Part shown: positions 34,791-44,681 of the stretch, one piece after another
How the letters are laid out: each line of letters begins with the position of its first letter
Position numbering within the stretch: position 1 is the stretch's first letter
Assembly: GCA_965221105.1 (NCBI GenBank)
Contig: OZ244871.1
Span: 1,488,001 to 1,552,000 of the forward strand
From: GM7GCV1 sp965221105
GTDB lineage: Bacteria; Pseudomonadota; Gammaproteobacteria; Pseudomonadales; GM7GCV1
Direction of reading: 5' to 3'
DNA length: 64,000 bases
Notes under the pieces: generated by a model
Told to the model about the DNA's origin: nothing
The model's database searches: none
What the model saw: only the letters and a program-made list of their open reading frames with translations
Translations under genes and position numbers: made by a program

Positions 34791-35387
34791 ATGTTCTTCA
34801 CCAGAGTACAGCGAGTAATACGAAGGGGAACGTCAAACGGGACATCCGTGACGTTTGGCACCCGCCAGCTGCTGCTGGCGGCGATAGTGCCTCTGTTGCT
34901 GTGCACGAGCCACATTCTGATTGGGCAAAATCGCGTTACTGGGCGTGATCTGGGCATTCATGAGGGAAGTGCCTTCGACTATCTCGGGTCGGGGCTCCTG
35001 CTGAGCACCCATTCAATCAGCAGCAGCCCTCGCGATTTTGCCGGCGTATCGCTCCGCACTCCTGTGATCGTCGATCTCAGGAGCCCCGGTAGTTATACCC
35101 TGCAGGAGTCATCAACCTACTATTTCCAGGTTGACCCATCATCCTGCAATCTGGATATCTTCAGCCCACGACCAGATTCATCCCATAACCGCAGGGTTCT
35201 CGTCGGTTGCCTGAGATCCCAGGTATGGAGCAATGAGGAATTACCCTTCTGGATAAAGGCAACCGGAACGGCGGTCATTTTGGGGACAGCCTCCGGAGGC
35301 CTTGATGAGGACGTGCGATTTAGTATCGGATTTGACGACCTGGATTTGCGGCTGCGCCAGTGGTTCTCGGCACCCAATGGCCGATAG
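34791..35387 (+). CDS. hypothetical protein with N-terminal membrane segment
   Basis: A 198-residue protein not recognised. A basic N-terminus is followed by one hydrophobic segment (about 27-46, QLLLAAIVPLLLCTSHILIG), so it is either exported or anchored. The rest is polar and beta-rich, with two Cys (in SSCNLD and VGCLRS) that could form a disulphide in the periplasm. It lies alone between the methylase and a convergent lipoprotein gene. Confidence 0.5.
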   Translation: MFFTRVQRVIRRGTSNGTSVTFGTRQLLLAAIVPLLLCTSHILIGQNRVTGRDLGIHEGSAFDYLGSGLLLSTHSISSSPRDFAGVSLRTPVIVDLRSPGSYTLQESSTYYFQVDPSSCNLDIFSPRPDSSHNRRVLVGCLRSQVWSNEELPFWIKATGTAVILGTASGGLDEDVRFSIGFDDLDLRLRQWFSAPNGR

Positions 35388-35429
35388 TGTGCGGGAGTTC
35401 AGACGCAACGCCCGTGGGCGGCTGGTCTG

Positions 35430-35987
35430 CTAGTACAGAAACTCCTCTTGGTTGAATGTCGCGGTAGACGGGAAGTACCGTTCAACTGAAATGTCCTCGA
35501 CATCCAACTGTCCACCCTCCAGCAGATCAATATCCGTCAGAACAGCATCCATCAGCCTGAGGGGATTACCCCTGTCCAGAGATTCGAGCAGGGATTCCCC
35601 CCAAACCACAATCATGCTGGTCGTTATGTAGCGACTGTCCTTTTCTTTTGCCCACTCAGGGGCAACCAGCAAGCCGATTCTGCGTATCTTGGCAGCGGCC
35701 GCCCGCCTTTCAGCTGGATCCTGGATTCTGCGAGCCAGGTCGTCCGACATATTGAGCCAGCCATTTTCATACAGAGCCCAGCCCTGGTAAAAGCGCTTGA
35801 CCCACAGAAGGTATGCCTCAATGGTCTGAATCTGGGCGTTTTCGTCGTCGGACTCATACGCAGCAACAAATATATCCACTGGCGGCAGGGCCTGGTGCCA
35901 ATCACTACCAATGTCTTCGTAGCTGGCACAGGCTGTCAGCAGTGCACTGAAAGCAAGGGGAGCAAGGATTCGTATCAAAAACGGCAC
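35430..35987 (-). CDS. hypothetical lipoprotein
   Basis: A 185-residue protein with a lipoprotein signal peptide ending LLTAC, so Cys20 is the likely lipidated residue. The mature part is helical and acidic (FVAAYESDDENAQIQTIEAYLLWVKRFYQG). The family is not named, though genes of this kind are found in other gammaproteobacteria. Transcribed convergently with the upstream hypothetical gene, divergently from cca. Confidence 0.7.
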   Translation of the reverse strand: MPFLIRILAPLAFSALLTACASYEDIGSDWHQALPPVDIFVAAYESDDENAQIQTIEAYLLWVKRFYQGWALYENGWLNMSDDLARRIQDPAERRAAAAKIRRIGLLVAPEWAKEKDSRYITTSMIVVWGESLLESLDRGNPLRLMDAVLTDIDLLEGGQLDVEDISVERYFPSTATFNQEEFLY

Positions 35988-36223
35988 TTCAGGTTGGCTG
36001 CACCTTCTGCAACGTGCGAGAGTTGCGAGGTACGGGTGTTCTCTGCAACAGGGGTCTCTGGGTTGTCCGCTGATAGCCTATACCAAACCAGGGGCGGGAA
36101 TATTACATTCCGGTGAAAATTGTGGCGGGTGCGCCGTTCGGTGTTGTCCGAATGTGTCACCTGAATAAGAATCTTGCCTCCGGATATCCGGTGTTCAATA
36201 TCGTTTGAATCCCAAGCTTTTCA

Positions 36224-36229
36224 TATAAT
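36224..36229 (+). promoter_or_regulatory. -10 box of the cca promoter
   Basis: TATAAT lies 28 bases before the cca ATG; the -35 region is poorly matched. Confidence 0.45.
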
Positions 36230-36256
36230 GAACAGGAGCTGGATTTCGAGATAAAG

Positions 36257-37543
36257 ATGGAAATTGTTGGTGCACAGGTGTATCTGGTCGGCGGGACTGT
36301 CCGGGATCAACTTCTGAACAGGGAATCCTCAGAGCGGGACTGGGTGGTTGTGGGAGCCTCTGCAGAGCAGATGATCCAGCTTGGCTTCACCCGTGTCGGC
36401 GCGGATTTCCCGGTCTTTCTGCATCCCGAGAGCCGGGAAGAGTATGCTTTGGCACGTCAGGAACGCAAGACCGGAACCGGGCACACAGGGTTTTCAACCC
36501 GAGTCGACGGCGTAAGCCTTGCAGAGGACCTGCTGCGCCGCGACCTCAGTATAAACGCCATGGCAAGAACCTCATCTGGAGAACTCATCGACCTCTATGG
36601 TGGACAGGCGGATCTTGACAGGCGGCTACTGCGGCATGTGTCACCAGCTTTTCGCGAAGACCCCCTTCGGGTACTGCGGGTGGCGCGATTTATGGCCCAG
36701 TTGGCTGAGTTTGATTTCCAGGTGGCTCCTGAGACGCTGGATCTCATGCGAACCATGAGCTCGGATGGCGAACTGACCGGCCTTTCGCCAGAGCGTATCT
36801 GGGTTGAAACTGAGAAGGCATTGCGGGCTTCACGGCCCAGACTGTTTATCGAGACGCTCCGCTCGGCAGGGGCACTTGCCGCGCTGTTCCCCGAGATCGA
36901 CCGGCTTTTTGGCGTGCCGCAGCACGTTGAGTTTCATCCTGAAATCGACACAGGCCTGCATACCTTGCTGAGCATGGACCGGATTTGCGAACAAACCCCC
37001 GACCCGCGCCAGCGCTTTGCGGTTCTGCTGCACGACATTGGCAAGGGATCTACACCAGCGGAATTGCTGCCAAGACACTTTGGACACGAATCCCGCGGCG
37101 CCGAGTTGGTGGAGATAGTGTGCAGGCGAATCCGCGTACCCGACCAGTATCGCAAGCTTGCCACCGCCGTCGCCCGCTATCATCTGAAGTGCCACAAGGC
37201 ACTCAGAAGCAATGCCATGGAACTGGAAGCACTGCTCTCATCCTTGGGTGCCTGGAGCCAGAACTCGCGCCTCGATGCATTTACCGCATGCTGTATGGCT
37301 GACGCAAGAGGCCGCACTGGTCTGGAAGACAGGCCCTATCCGCAGCGAGAGTTTCTGGCGGATTGTGTGCGGGCGGGCTCATCCGTAAGTGCCAAGGCGC
37401 TGATAGCCGAAGGGCACTCGGGAAAGGCGGTAGGCGTAAAGCTCGCCAAACTGAGGCAGGCGAAAATTGAGTCGGTCATGGAGAAGTACGCCGACATTGA
37501 CGAGTTGAGTATCGCACGGAGTTCGGGGCAGACTGCAACCTAG
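36257..37543 (+). CDS. cca: CCA tRNA nucleotidyltransferase (with HD domain)
   Basis: A 428-residue enzyme that builds and repairs the 3' CCA of tRNAs. It shows GGTVRDQLL (from residue 12), RRDLSINAMA and the HD phosphohydrolase motif LLHDIGKG with HPEIDTGLHTL, as in the E. coli type. Where E. coli Cca has the metal-binding pair Asp-Arg-Asp before WVVVG, this protein has Glu-Arg-Asp (Glu26, Asp28), a conservative change in a catalytic pair. Nothing suggests it is inactive. Convergent with aroB. Confidence 0.95.
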   Translation: MEIVGAQVYLVGGTVRDQLLNRESSERDWVVVGASAEQMIQLGFTRVGADFPVFLHPESREEYALARQERKTGTGHTGFSTRVDGVSLAEDLLRRDLSINAMARTSSGELIDLYGGQADLDRRLLRHVSPAFREDPLRVLRVARFMAQLAEFDFQVAPETLDLMRTMSSDGELTGLSPERIWVETEKALRASRPRLFIETLRSAGALAALFPEIDRLFGVPQHVEFHPEIDTGLHTLLSMDRICEQTPDPRQRFAVLLHDIGKGSTPAELLPRHFGHESRGAELVEIVCRRIRVPDQYRKLATAVARYHLKCHKALRSNAMELEALLSSLGAWSQNSRLDAFTACCMADARGRTGLEDRPYPQREFLADCVRAGSSVSAKALIAEGHSGKAVGVKLAKLRQAKIESVMEKYADIDELSIARSSGQTAT

Positions 37544-37565
37544 TCTATTCACGCGATCTGCTGCA

Positions 37566-38642
37566 TCAGGACTCAGACAACACAGCCCGCAACATGTCCA
37601 TGTCGAAATCGGAGGTCACCCAGGCCGCGCCAATAGCCTTGATCAATACGAGCCGGATTTTTCCGGCCTGAACCTTTTTGTCGAGCCCCATGAGATCGAG
37701 AAACTGGCTGACCCCTATGCCCGGGGGGGCTGAGGTGGGCAATCCTGCCTCCGAGATCAGTGCCCGGGCCCGGTCCAGCTCGGATTCGGTGATACATCCC
37801 ATACGGTGGGACAGGTCTGCTGCCATAACCATACCTGCAGCAACGGCTTCACCGTGGAGCCAGTCCCGGTAGTCCTGGGCTGCCTCAATGGCATGTCCGA
37901 ATGTATGACCAAGGTTCAGGATGGCCCGCACACCCTGTTCGGTCTCATCTTCAGCCACGATCCTTGCCTTGATCCTGCATGACATGGCAATGGCATGAGA
38001 GAGGCAATCCGGATCCCGGGCAATCAGCTCGGCCATGTTCGTCTCCAGCCATTCAAATAGACCGGCATCAGAAATCAGGCCGTACTTGATCACCTCGGCC
38101 AACCCCGCCGCATACTCCCTGTCCGGCAGGGTTGTGAGCGTCTCCGTGTCTATGACCACTGCCCTCGGCTGATAAAAGGCACCGATCATATTTTTTCCGC
38201 GAGGGTGATTGACCGCCGTTTTGCCGCCGACAGAAGAATCAACCTGCGCCAGAAGGGTAGTTGGCACTTGCACGAAGTCGACACCCCGCTGGTAGCATGC
38301 GGCAGCGAAACCAGTCATATCCCCGATTACACCGCCTCCGAGCGCGACCAGAGTTGTAGACCGACTGTGTCGCTCATCTATCAGACGATCAAATATCTGG
38401 CTCAGTGTCCCCAGGGTCTTGTATTGTTCGCCATCGGGTAATTCCAGCGAACTGGCCTCTATGCTCGACTGAGTGAGATTATTCATCACCTGGTCAAGAT
38501 ACAGCGGGGCCACCACCTCGTTGGTGACTATCAGGACCCGTCGGTCCCCAATGTGCTCCGCCAGATTCTCATCCCGCAGTGCGCCCGGCGCTATAGTGAT
38601 GGGATAGCTGCGCTCACCCAGTTCCACATTCAGATGTATCAA
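37566..38642 (-). CDS. aroB: 3-dehydroquinate synthase
   Basis: A 358-residue NAD- and zinc-dependent enzyme of the shikimate pathway. Signatures are LPDGEQYKTL, LGGGVIGDMTGFAAACYQRGV, QVPTTLLAQVDSSVGGKTAVNHP and LNLGHTFGHAIE. It lies 76 bases downstream of aroK, with which it is normally cotranscribed. Confidence 0.97.
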   Translation of the reverse strand: MIHLNVELGERSYPITIAPGALRDENLAEHIGDRRVLIVTNEVVAPLYLDQVMNNLTQSSIEASSLELPDGEQYKTLGTLSQIFDRLIDERHSRSTTLVALGGGVIGDMTGFAAACYQRGVDFVQVPTTLLAQVDSSVGGKTAVNHPRGKNMIGAFYQPRAVVIDTETLTTLPDREYAAGLAEVIKYGLISDAGLFEWLETNMAELIARDPDCLSHAIAMSCRIKARIVAEDETEQGVRAILNLGHTFGHAIEAAQDYRDWLHGEAVAAGMVMAADLSHRMGCITESELDRARALISEAGLPTSAPPGIGVSQFLDLMGLDKKVQAGKIRLVLIKAIGAAWVTSDFDMDMLRAVLSES

Positions 38643-38718
38643 TGCCTTCCCCCAATCCCGTTACGACTGGCCTTGTGAAAGGGGCGGAATTCTATCGGAC
38701 TTCCGGCGCTGCGAGGAA

Positions 38719-39243
38719 TCAGATTTCCAGCAACTCCGTGTGAATTTTTTTTGCTGCCGCCGCCGGCACCTGGTTCGCACTGCTTACGAAACAAATATCC
38801 GCCATGTCCCTATAGATCGGCTCTCGATCACGCACAATGGACAGGTATGTGGCACGCGGGTTTTCGACCTGCAATAGCGGACGCCCCTTGTCCTTGGCGA
38901 CTCGCTCGAACAGCACATCCGGATCGGCCGTCAGGTATACCACTGGCCCGGCCGAGCTCAACAATCTGCGGTTGTGCTCGCTGAGCACTGCGCCGCCTCC
39001 GGTGGCAATCACCGTGTCGGGGAGTCTGACCAGAGTTTCAAGCACTGCGGTTTCCCGCTTGCGAAATCCCTCTTCGCCCTCGATATCGAATATCCAGGGA
39101 ATAGCTGCACCTGATCGCTTCTCCAGTTCCCGATCTGAATCCACGAATTGTCGGTTCATGCGTTTGGCCAGATGCTTCCCCACAGTGCTCTTGCCCGAGC
39201 CCATGGGCCCGATCAGAATGACCGGACGAAGTGCTGGCGTCAT
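38719..39243 (-). CDS. aroK: shikimate kinase
   Basis: A 174-residue P-loop kinase that phosphorylates shikimate: GPMGSGKS (residues 12-19), then DSDRELEKRSG and the lid-proximal Arg-containing LQVENPRATY. The frame is open to 39465, but ATG 39243 fits the normal size. In many relatives pilQ and the rest of pilMNOPQ precede aroK; here a divergent mrcA does. Confidence 0.96.
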   Translation of the reverse strand: MTPALRPVILIGPMGSGKSTVGKHLAKRMNRQFVDSDRELEKRSGAAIPWIFDIEGEEGFRKRETAVLETLVRLPDTVIATGGGAVLSEHNRRLLSSAGPVVYLTADPDVLFERVAKDKGRPLLQVENPRATYLSIVRDREPIYRDMADICFVSSANQVPAAAAKKIHTELLEI

Positions 39244-39475
39244 GTGGCGCTGTCGTTTGTGCGAGGAATCTTCGAGGGTTTGCAGATCAGGGTGTGCTGC
39301 CTTTCCCAGGAAGTAGCCCTTTTCGTGAACACCCTTCCAGCCAGCGACAGAACGCACGCGAAAGACACTGTGTCTTGAGGTGTATTTCCGGTCATCCGAA
39401 AAACACCTCCGGTACCGGGGCGTCACCGCCATCCACCAGATTCTGGTTGGATGATGCGCACTCAACGCGATTGGC

Positions 39476-39481
39476 TATAAT
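39476..39481 (+). promoter_or_regulatory. -10 box of the mrcA promoter
   Basis: TATAAT lies 28 bases before the chosen mrcA ATG (39510) and would be incompatible with the alternative ATG at 39480. The -35 element is weak. Confidence 0.45.
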
Positions 39482-39509
39482 GAGGTCACCCATTCTGTCT
39501 CAAGGCACT

Positions 39510-41969
39510 ATGCTGTTTCGATCCAACTGGCTAAAAGCGTTCATAAAACTCGGCACCTTGATAGCCCTGTTGTCGCTGGCTCTGATCTGTGCTGTCATTT
39601 TATACCTCACCCCTGCATTGCCACGGGTCGATCAACTCAGAGAAGTCCGACTGCAAACACCTCTCAAGGTATTTTCCGCTGACGGCGTTCTGATCGGTGA
39701 ATTCGGAGAGCAAAAGCGAACCCCCGTCAGCTTTGACCAGATCCCCGCACCTCTCATACACGCCATTCTTTCCGCAGAAGATGACAATTTTTTCAACCAT
39801 CACGGCGTGGATCTGCTCGGGTTACTGCGAGCGGGTTCGCAGATCTTGACCAGCGGACAAATCCAATCGGGCGGCAGCACCATTACCATGCAGGTCGCCA
39901 GAAACTTTTTTCTCAGTCGAAAACAGACTTTTACGAGGAAATTCAATGAGATTCTTCTGGCTCTTCAAATAGAGAATGAACTATCCAAGGAAGAAATTCT
40001 AGAGCTTTATGTAAATAAAATTTATCTCGGCAAGCGTGCCTATGGCGTAGAAGCGGCTGCCAACATCTACTACGGCACAACAATCCAGGATCTCGAGCTG
40101 GCTCAGCTGGCCATGATTGCCGGTCTTCCAAAGGCACCAACGGCCTACAATCCAGTAAACAATCCAGAGCGGGCCCTGTCGCGCAGAAACTGGATTCTGG
40201 GCAGAATGCTGCAACTTGGATACCTGTCACACAGTGAGTTCAGTAGTGCAGTTCAGGAGCCAGTGACCGCCCGAATGCACGGGTCCGTGGTTGAAGACGA
40301 TGCTCCCTATGTCGCAGAAATGGTGCGCGCGCAGATGGTCAGTGAATACGGAACGGCTGCCTATGAAGATGGTTTCGAGGTCATCACCACACTCGACACC
40401 CGGCTGCAACGAGCGGCTGAGAAAGCCGTGCAGACAGGTCTTCTAGCTTACGACGAACGGCACGGATATCGTGGCTCCGAACAACAATTGCCTGACAGCA
40501 CCATCGCCGACCCGGAGCTCCTGTCCGCTGTTTTGCGCGATACGCCGGCAGTGTCCGACCTGATCCCTGCAGTCGTCACCGAAGTCCAGTCGCACAGCGC
40601 GACCCTGTACATCAAAGATCACGGCTACCACAGCCTCGGCTGGGAGGATGGGCTCTCCAGCGCGCGTCCGTTCCGGACCAGTAGCTGGCGGGGTGCCTCC
40701 CCTGAGACGGCCTCTGATGTTCTGATGCCTGGCGACCTTGTGCGTGTCCGCGATCAGGATAGCGGTTGGCATTTGAGTCAGGTTCCCCACGTCCAGGGGG
40801 CACTGGTTGCAATTGCACCGGACACCGGTGCCATTAAGGCGCTTCAGGGTGGGTTCGATTTTTACCACAGTCGTTTCAACCGCATTACATCGGCAAACCG
40901 TCAGCCGGGATCAAACCTCAAACCCTTTCTGTACGCAGCGGCACTGGAGAAAGGCTTTACGCCTGCGACCACCATCATTGACGCACCTATAGTATTCGAC
41001 GACACCACGCTGGAAGAGATGTGGCGACCGGAGAATGACTCCGGCAAATTTTATGGGCCCACCAGACTGCGTGAAGCCCTGTACTCTTCGCGCAATCTCG
41101 TTTCCATCCGCGTGCTGAGGGAAATTGGGTTGTTTACTGCGAGAAGCTACTTGAAACGCTTCGGATTCGAAGACTCTGATCTTGCCACAAATCTGACACT
41201 CGCGCTTGGGAGCCAAGCACTTCCGCCAATCAGAGTCGCTGCTGGTTATGCTGTATTTGCCAACGGGGGCTACAGGGTGGAGCCCCACGTGATTGACAGA
41301 ATCCTGGATCGCAGCGGAGCAACGCTCTTTCGAGCGCAACATCCGCGTGTTTGCAGGGACTGCTCCGACCAGGCAGGTGACCAGGAACTCTATGCTCTGG
41401 AGCCAGAGTCCGGAATCGGACACAGGGACGGTGCCAACCCCTCAAACCCTGAAATACAGCCGTTCAGTTATCCAGAGGCGGAGCGGGTTCTTGATGAACG
41501 CGTCCACTTCATCATCGATTCGATACTCAGGGATGTCATAGACAAGGGGACGGGGCGCAGAGCGCGGCAATTGGGCAGAACCGATATAGCGGGCAAGACC
41601 GGCACGACCAACGGCCCCAGAGACGCCTGGTTCTCAGGATACAACCCTCATATGGTGGCCACTGCCTGGGTTGGGTTTGACAACAACAGTCTGCTTGGAA
41701 GCGGGGAATTTGGCGGTACGGCAGCCCTGCCTATCTGGATTGACTTTATGCGATCTGCCCTGGACGGCACAAGCGAAGTGCGCTTTGAACAGCCTCCCGG
41801 ACTGGTTATCGCACCTATCGATCCTGAAACCGGAGCCCGTGCGGCACCCGGTGATGAAGATGCAATCCTTGAGTTTTTTCTGAGGGAAAATACCCCTGAG
41901 GAGCGAACCAGTGGGTCTCCGCAGAACCCTGGCAGCAATGAGCTGAATCTGGCGGACGATATATTCTAA
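39510..41969 (+). CDS. mrcA: penicillin-binding protein 1A (bifunctional peptidoglycan synthase)
   Basis: An 819-residue class A PBP: short cytoplasmic N-terminus, one membrane helix (about 12-34), glycosyltransferase domain with catalytic EDDNFFNHHG, an OB-like insert and a transpeptidase domain with SNLK (nucleophile near residue 465) and KTGTT (near 693). The upstream open frame to 39231 overlaps aroK and is rejected. Convergent with rpmE. Confidence 0.95.
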   Translation: MLFRSNWLKAFIKLGTLIALLSLALICAVILYLTPALPRVDQLREVRLQTPLKVFSADGVLIGEFGEQKRTPVSFDQIPAPLIHAILSAEDDNFFNHHGVDLLGLLRAGSQILTSGQIQSGGSTITMQVARNFFLSRKQTFTRKFNEILLALQIENELSKEEILELYVNKIYLGKRAYGVEAAANIYYGTTIQDLELAQLAMIAGLPKAPTAYNPVNNPERALSRRNWILGRMLQLGYLSHSEFSSAVQEPVTARMHGSVVEDDAPYVAEMVRAQMVSEYGTAAYEDGFEVITTLDTRLQRAAEKAVQTGLLAYDERHGYRGSEQQLPDSTIADPELLSAVLRDTPAVSDLIPAVVTEVQSHSATLYIKDHGYHSLGWEDGLSSARPFRTSSWRGASPETASDVLMPGDLVRVRDQDSGWHLSQVPHVQGALVAIAPDTGAIKALQGGFDFYHSRFNRITSANRQPGSNLKPFLYAAALEKGFTPATTIIDAPIVFDDTTLEEMWRPENDSGKFYGPTRLREALYSSRNLVSIRVLREIGLFTARSYLKRFGFEDSDLATNLTLALGSQALPPIRVAAGYAVFANGGYRVEPHVIDRILDRSGATLFRAQHPRVCRDCSDQAGDQELYALEPESGIGHRDGANPSNPEIQPFSYPEAERVLDERVHFIIDSILRDVIDKGTGRRARQLGRTDIAGKTGTTNGPRDAWFSGYNPHMVATAWVGFDNNSLLGSGEFGGTAALPIWIDFMRSALDGTSEVRFEQPPGLVIAPIDPETGARAAPGDEDAILEFFLRENTPEERTSGSPQNPGSNELNLADDIF

Positions 41970-42002
41970 GCTGGTTGTGTTCGGATCGCACCAGAAACAC
42001 AC

Positions 42003-42020
42003 AGGCCTCCGGAGGAGCCT
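42003..42020. terminator. possible hairpin between mrcA and rpmE
   Basis: AGGCCTCCGGAGGAGCCT contains the palindrome CTCCGGAG and can fold with one mismatch. It lies between two convergent genes, but no T run follows on either side. Confidence 0.25.
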
Positions 42021-42100
42021 TGTCTGCCAACCAGTACCCGGGTTCACCCTCGGTGCGGACGACCTCTGTGTATGATGTCGGATATATGGCAGCAGGGGTG

Positions 42101-42322
42101 CTATGTGCTGCTCTGCCCTGCACGACCACCAAAACGCTTATTAAAGCGATCTATGCGACCACCTGAATCCACAACTTTTTGCTTCCCGGTATAAAAAGGA
42201 TGGCATTGTGCGCAGACTTCCAGATGCATTTCACCTCCACGGGTGGATTTGGTTGTAATCTGGTTACCACAGCTGCAGGTTGCGGTGAGCTGCTGATAAT
42301 CCGGGTGTATATCTGCTTGCAT
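42101..42322 (-). CDS. rpmE: 50S ribosomal protein L31
   Basis: A 73-residue zinc-containing (C+) L31. The four Cys are 16, 18, 37 and 40 in CSCG and CAQC, and HPFYTGKQK is the family signature. The frame is open upstream to 42505, but the chosen ATG matches the family start. It is divergent from priA, the conserved neighbour. Confidence 0.94.
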   Translation of the reverse strand: MQADIHPDYQQLTATCSCGNQITTKSTRGGEMHLEVCAQCHPFYTGKQKVVDSGGRIDRFNKRFGGRAGQSST

Positions 42323-42446
42323 GTCCGAGACCTCGCCACTATGTTGTCGAGCCGCCATCTGGCCGCACAGGGCACCAAAAACGGCACCGCTGAGCGAAAA
42401 AGAGGCGCGGATGTTACCAGAAAAAGTTCGAATGGCAAGTGTGTGC

Positions 42447-44621
42447 ATGGACAGCTCTAGTACCCAATACTTCAGCGTTCTCGTAGCAGCGAAACTGGGA
42501 AGCACGCTTGCCTATCATGTGCAACATGGCCAAACAGTTCCCAACCCGGGTTCGCTGGTGCGTGTGCCAATGGGACATCGCACGCTGACCGGCCTGGTTA
42601 TCGAAGAGTGCTCGCCGCCACAGGGTATCCGTACCAAGCCCATTGAGCAGGTATTGGACGTATCTCTGGATCTGCCCGAGTCCCTGGTAGTTCTGCTGCA
42701 GTGGTGCAGCCGTTATTACCATTGCAGCGGCGGGCAAGTACTGACCGCCGCACTTCCCAAAAAACTCCTCTCCGGGTCGCTGCAGGAAAATGAAAGGCCC
42801 GACCTCTGGATCACGGAGTTAACCGCAGAACACATCGATACAGTTGCAGCACCGCGCCAACGGGAACTGCTCGACTGGCTGTCCGTGCACGGAGCCTGTT
42901 CCCGGAGTGAAATACATGCGGCCGGTTTTGGCTCTCACCTGATTCGCGCCCTCGAACAGAGGGGATTGATCAAGCCAGCGCAGACAGAAGCTGACAATCA
43001 ATTGACTCTTCTTGCAGAACCGGCTCTGCACCTTAATTCGAGCCAGCAGTCCGTTCTGGATCGAATTCATGCGGGTGTCCGGCAGGGCATCCGGGTATTT
43101 CTCCTGGACGGGGTCACCGGAAGTGGCAAGACAGAAATCTACATGCAGGCCATGGAACCCTGCCTGACACAAGCGAGGCAGGTGCTCTACCTGGTGCCGG
43201 AAATCGGTTTGGTTGAGCAAACACTGAGACGTCTCAGGCGCAGATTTCAGGTGCCGATCCATGCCTATCACTCTGACACCACAGATAGAGAGAAGATGCG
43301 CTGCTGGAGGGCAGCGAAATCCGGAAAAAGATTGATTATCGTGGGTACCCGATCAGCAGTCTTTCTGCCTCTTACTAAACTGGGGCTCCTGGTGGTTGAC
43401 GAGGAACAGGATCTTTCCTACAAGCAGCAGGAGGGGTTTCGCTACAACGCCCGGGACCTTGCGGTCGTCCGGGCGCGAGACACTGACGCCCAGTTAATTC
43501 TGGGCTCGGCGACACCTTCAATCGAGTCCCTGCATAACGCCAACCGGGGTCAATACGAGCACCTGTGTCTGGACCAGCGGGTGGAGCAATGCAGGCTGCC
43601 CGAGTGGTCGATCGTTCATAGGGCGGGCAGTACGGCACCGCTTACCGCTGAAACAGTGCGCCAGATTGAACAGGTCCTGGAAAACAGCGGCCAAGTGCTG
43701 ATTTTTGTAAACCGCCGGGGGTTTGCCCCTGTGCTGCAATGCGCGGACTGTGGCTGGCGGGCAATCTGCAAGGACTGCGATCTCAGCTTGACCATTCACA
43801 CACAGCCTCCTCTGCTCATTTGTCATCGCTGCGACCGCCGAGAGCGGATTGCGCGGTCATGTGTGTCGTGCGGCTCTCTCAGACTGGAATCAAAGGGGTT
43901 GGGCACCGAGCAGGTGGAATCCTATCTGCAAGCCAGGTTCCCCTCTACACCATGCGTGCGGATCGATCGTGACAGCACCCGGCGAAAGGGCAGTTTTCGC
44001 GCAAAAATGGACAGCCTGAGCGGGAACCAGCCCGCTATTCTGGTGGGCACCCAGATGATCACCAAAGGACACCACCTCCCAGGTATCTCGCTGGTGGTCA
44101 CTCTGAACGCGGATGCGGCGCTGTACAGCCACGATTACCGGGCCACGGAACACCTCGCTCAAACATTGATTCAAGCGGGGGGAAGGGCCGGGCGGGGTGA
44201 GACACAGGGGCGTATCATAGTCGAGACATCGGAACCGGATCATCCCCTGATGCAGAAATTTGTGCACAACAGCTATCGGGAGATCGCCGGGCACCTGCTG
44301 CAGCAGCGACTCACGCGTAAACTTCCCCCACAAGGCCAGGCAGCTATCTTTCATGCCACCAGCCAAAATTTGGCGACATTGATTGAATTCATGCGCGGCT
44401 GCAGCACAGCCATCGCCGGTAGCGAAGCCGACATACTGGGCCCTTTACCGGCAACACCGGAAAGGATCAAAAAACGGTTTCGTTACCAGATTCAGCTCTA
44501 TGCAAGGCGGCGTGTGGAACTGCACAATACGCTGGCGAGGTTGGAAACTCATATCAACAGTTGCAGAAGAATGAGCACTATTCGCTGGAGTATAGACGTC
44601 GATCCCCTCACCATGGATTAA
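42447..44621 (+). CDS. priA: primosomal protein N' (replication restart helicase PriA)
   Basis: A 724-residue superfamily 2 helicase that reloads the replisome at stalled forks. Walker A VTGSGKTE is near residue 225. The Walker B box reads DEEQ near 317 where many PriA have DEEH. Paired zinc-binding Cys motifs (CADCGWRAICKDC, CHRCDRR, CVSCGS) lie near residues 430-480. The start is uncertain: ATG 42432 or 42411 would add 5 or 12 residues. Confidence 0.95.
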   Translation: MDSSSTQYFSVLVAAKLGSTLAYHVQHGQTVPNPGSLVRVPMGHRTLTGLVIEECSPPQGIRTKPIEQVLDVSLDLPESLVVLLQWCSRYYHCSGGQVLTAALPKKLLSGSLQENERPDLWITELTAEHIDTVAAPRQRELLDWLSVHGACSRSEIHAAGFGSHLIRALEQRGLIKPAQTEADNQLTLLAEPALHLNSSQQSVLDRIHAGVRQGIRVFLLDGVTGSGKTEIYMQAMEPCLTQARQVLYLVPEIGLVEQTLRRLRRRFQVPIHAYHSDTTDREKMRCWRAAKSGKRLIIVGTRSAVFLPLTKLGLLVVDEEQDLSYKQQEGFRYNARDLAVVRARDTDAQLILGSATPSIESLHNANRGQYEHLCLDQRVEQCRLPEWSIVHRAGSTAPLTAETVRQIEQVLENSGQVLIFVNRRGFAPVLQCADCGWRAICKDCDLSLTIHTQPPLLICHRCDRRERIARSCVSCGSLRLESKGLGTEQVESYLQARFPSTPCVRIDRDSTRRKGSFRAKMDSLSGNQPAILVGTQMITKGHHLPGISLVVTLNADAALYSHDYRATEHLAQTLIQAGGRAGRGETQGRIIVETSEPDHPLMQKFVHNSYREIAGHLLQQRLTRKLPPQGQAAIFHATSQNLATLIEFMRGCSTAIAGSEADILGPLPATPERIKKRFRYQIQLYARRRVELHNTLARLETHINSCRRMSTIRWSIDVDPLTMD

Positions 44622-44681
44622 AATGACAGATCAACCCTCACAACTTATCCTTATGCCGCTAATGAAACGGGAGCCAGGATT

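Noticed and set aside
42321..42446. N-terminal extension of priA
   Set aside because: It overlaps the start of divergent rpmE and shows no PriA-like sequence; the later ATG gives the normal length.
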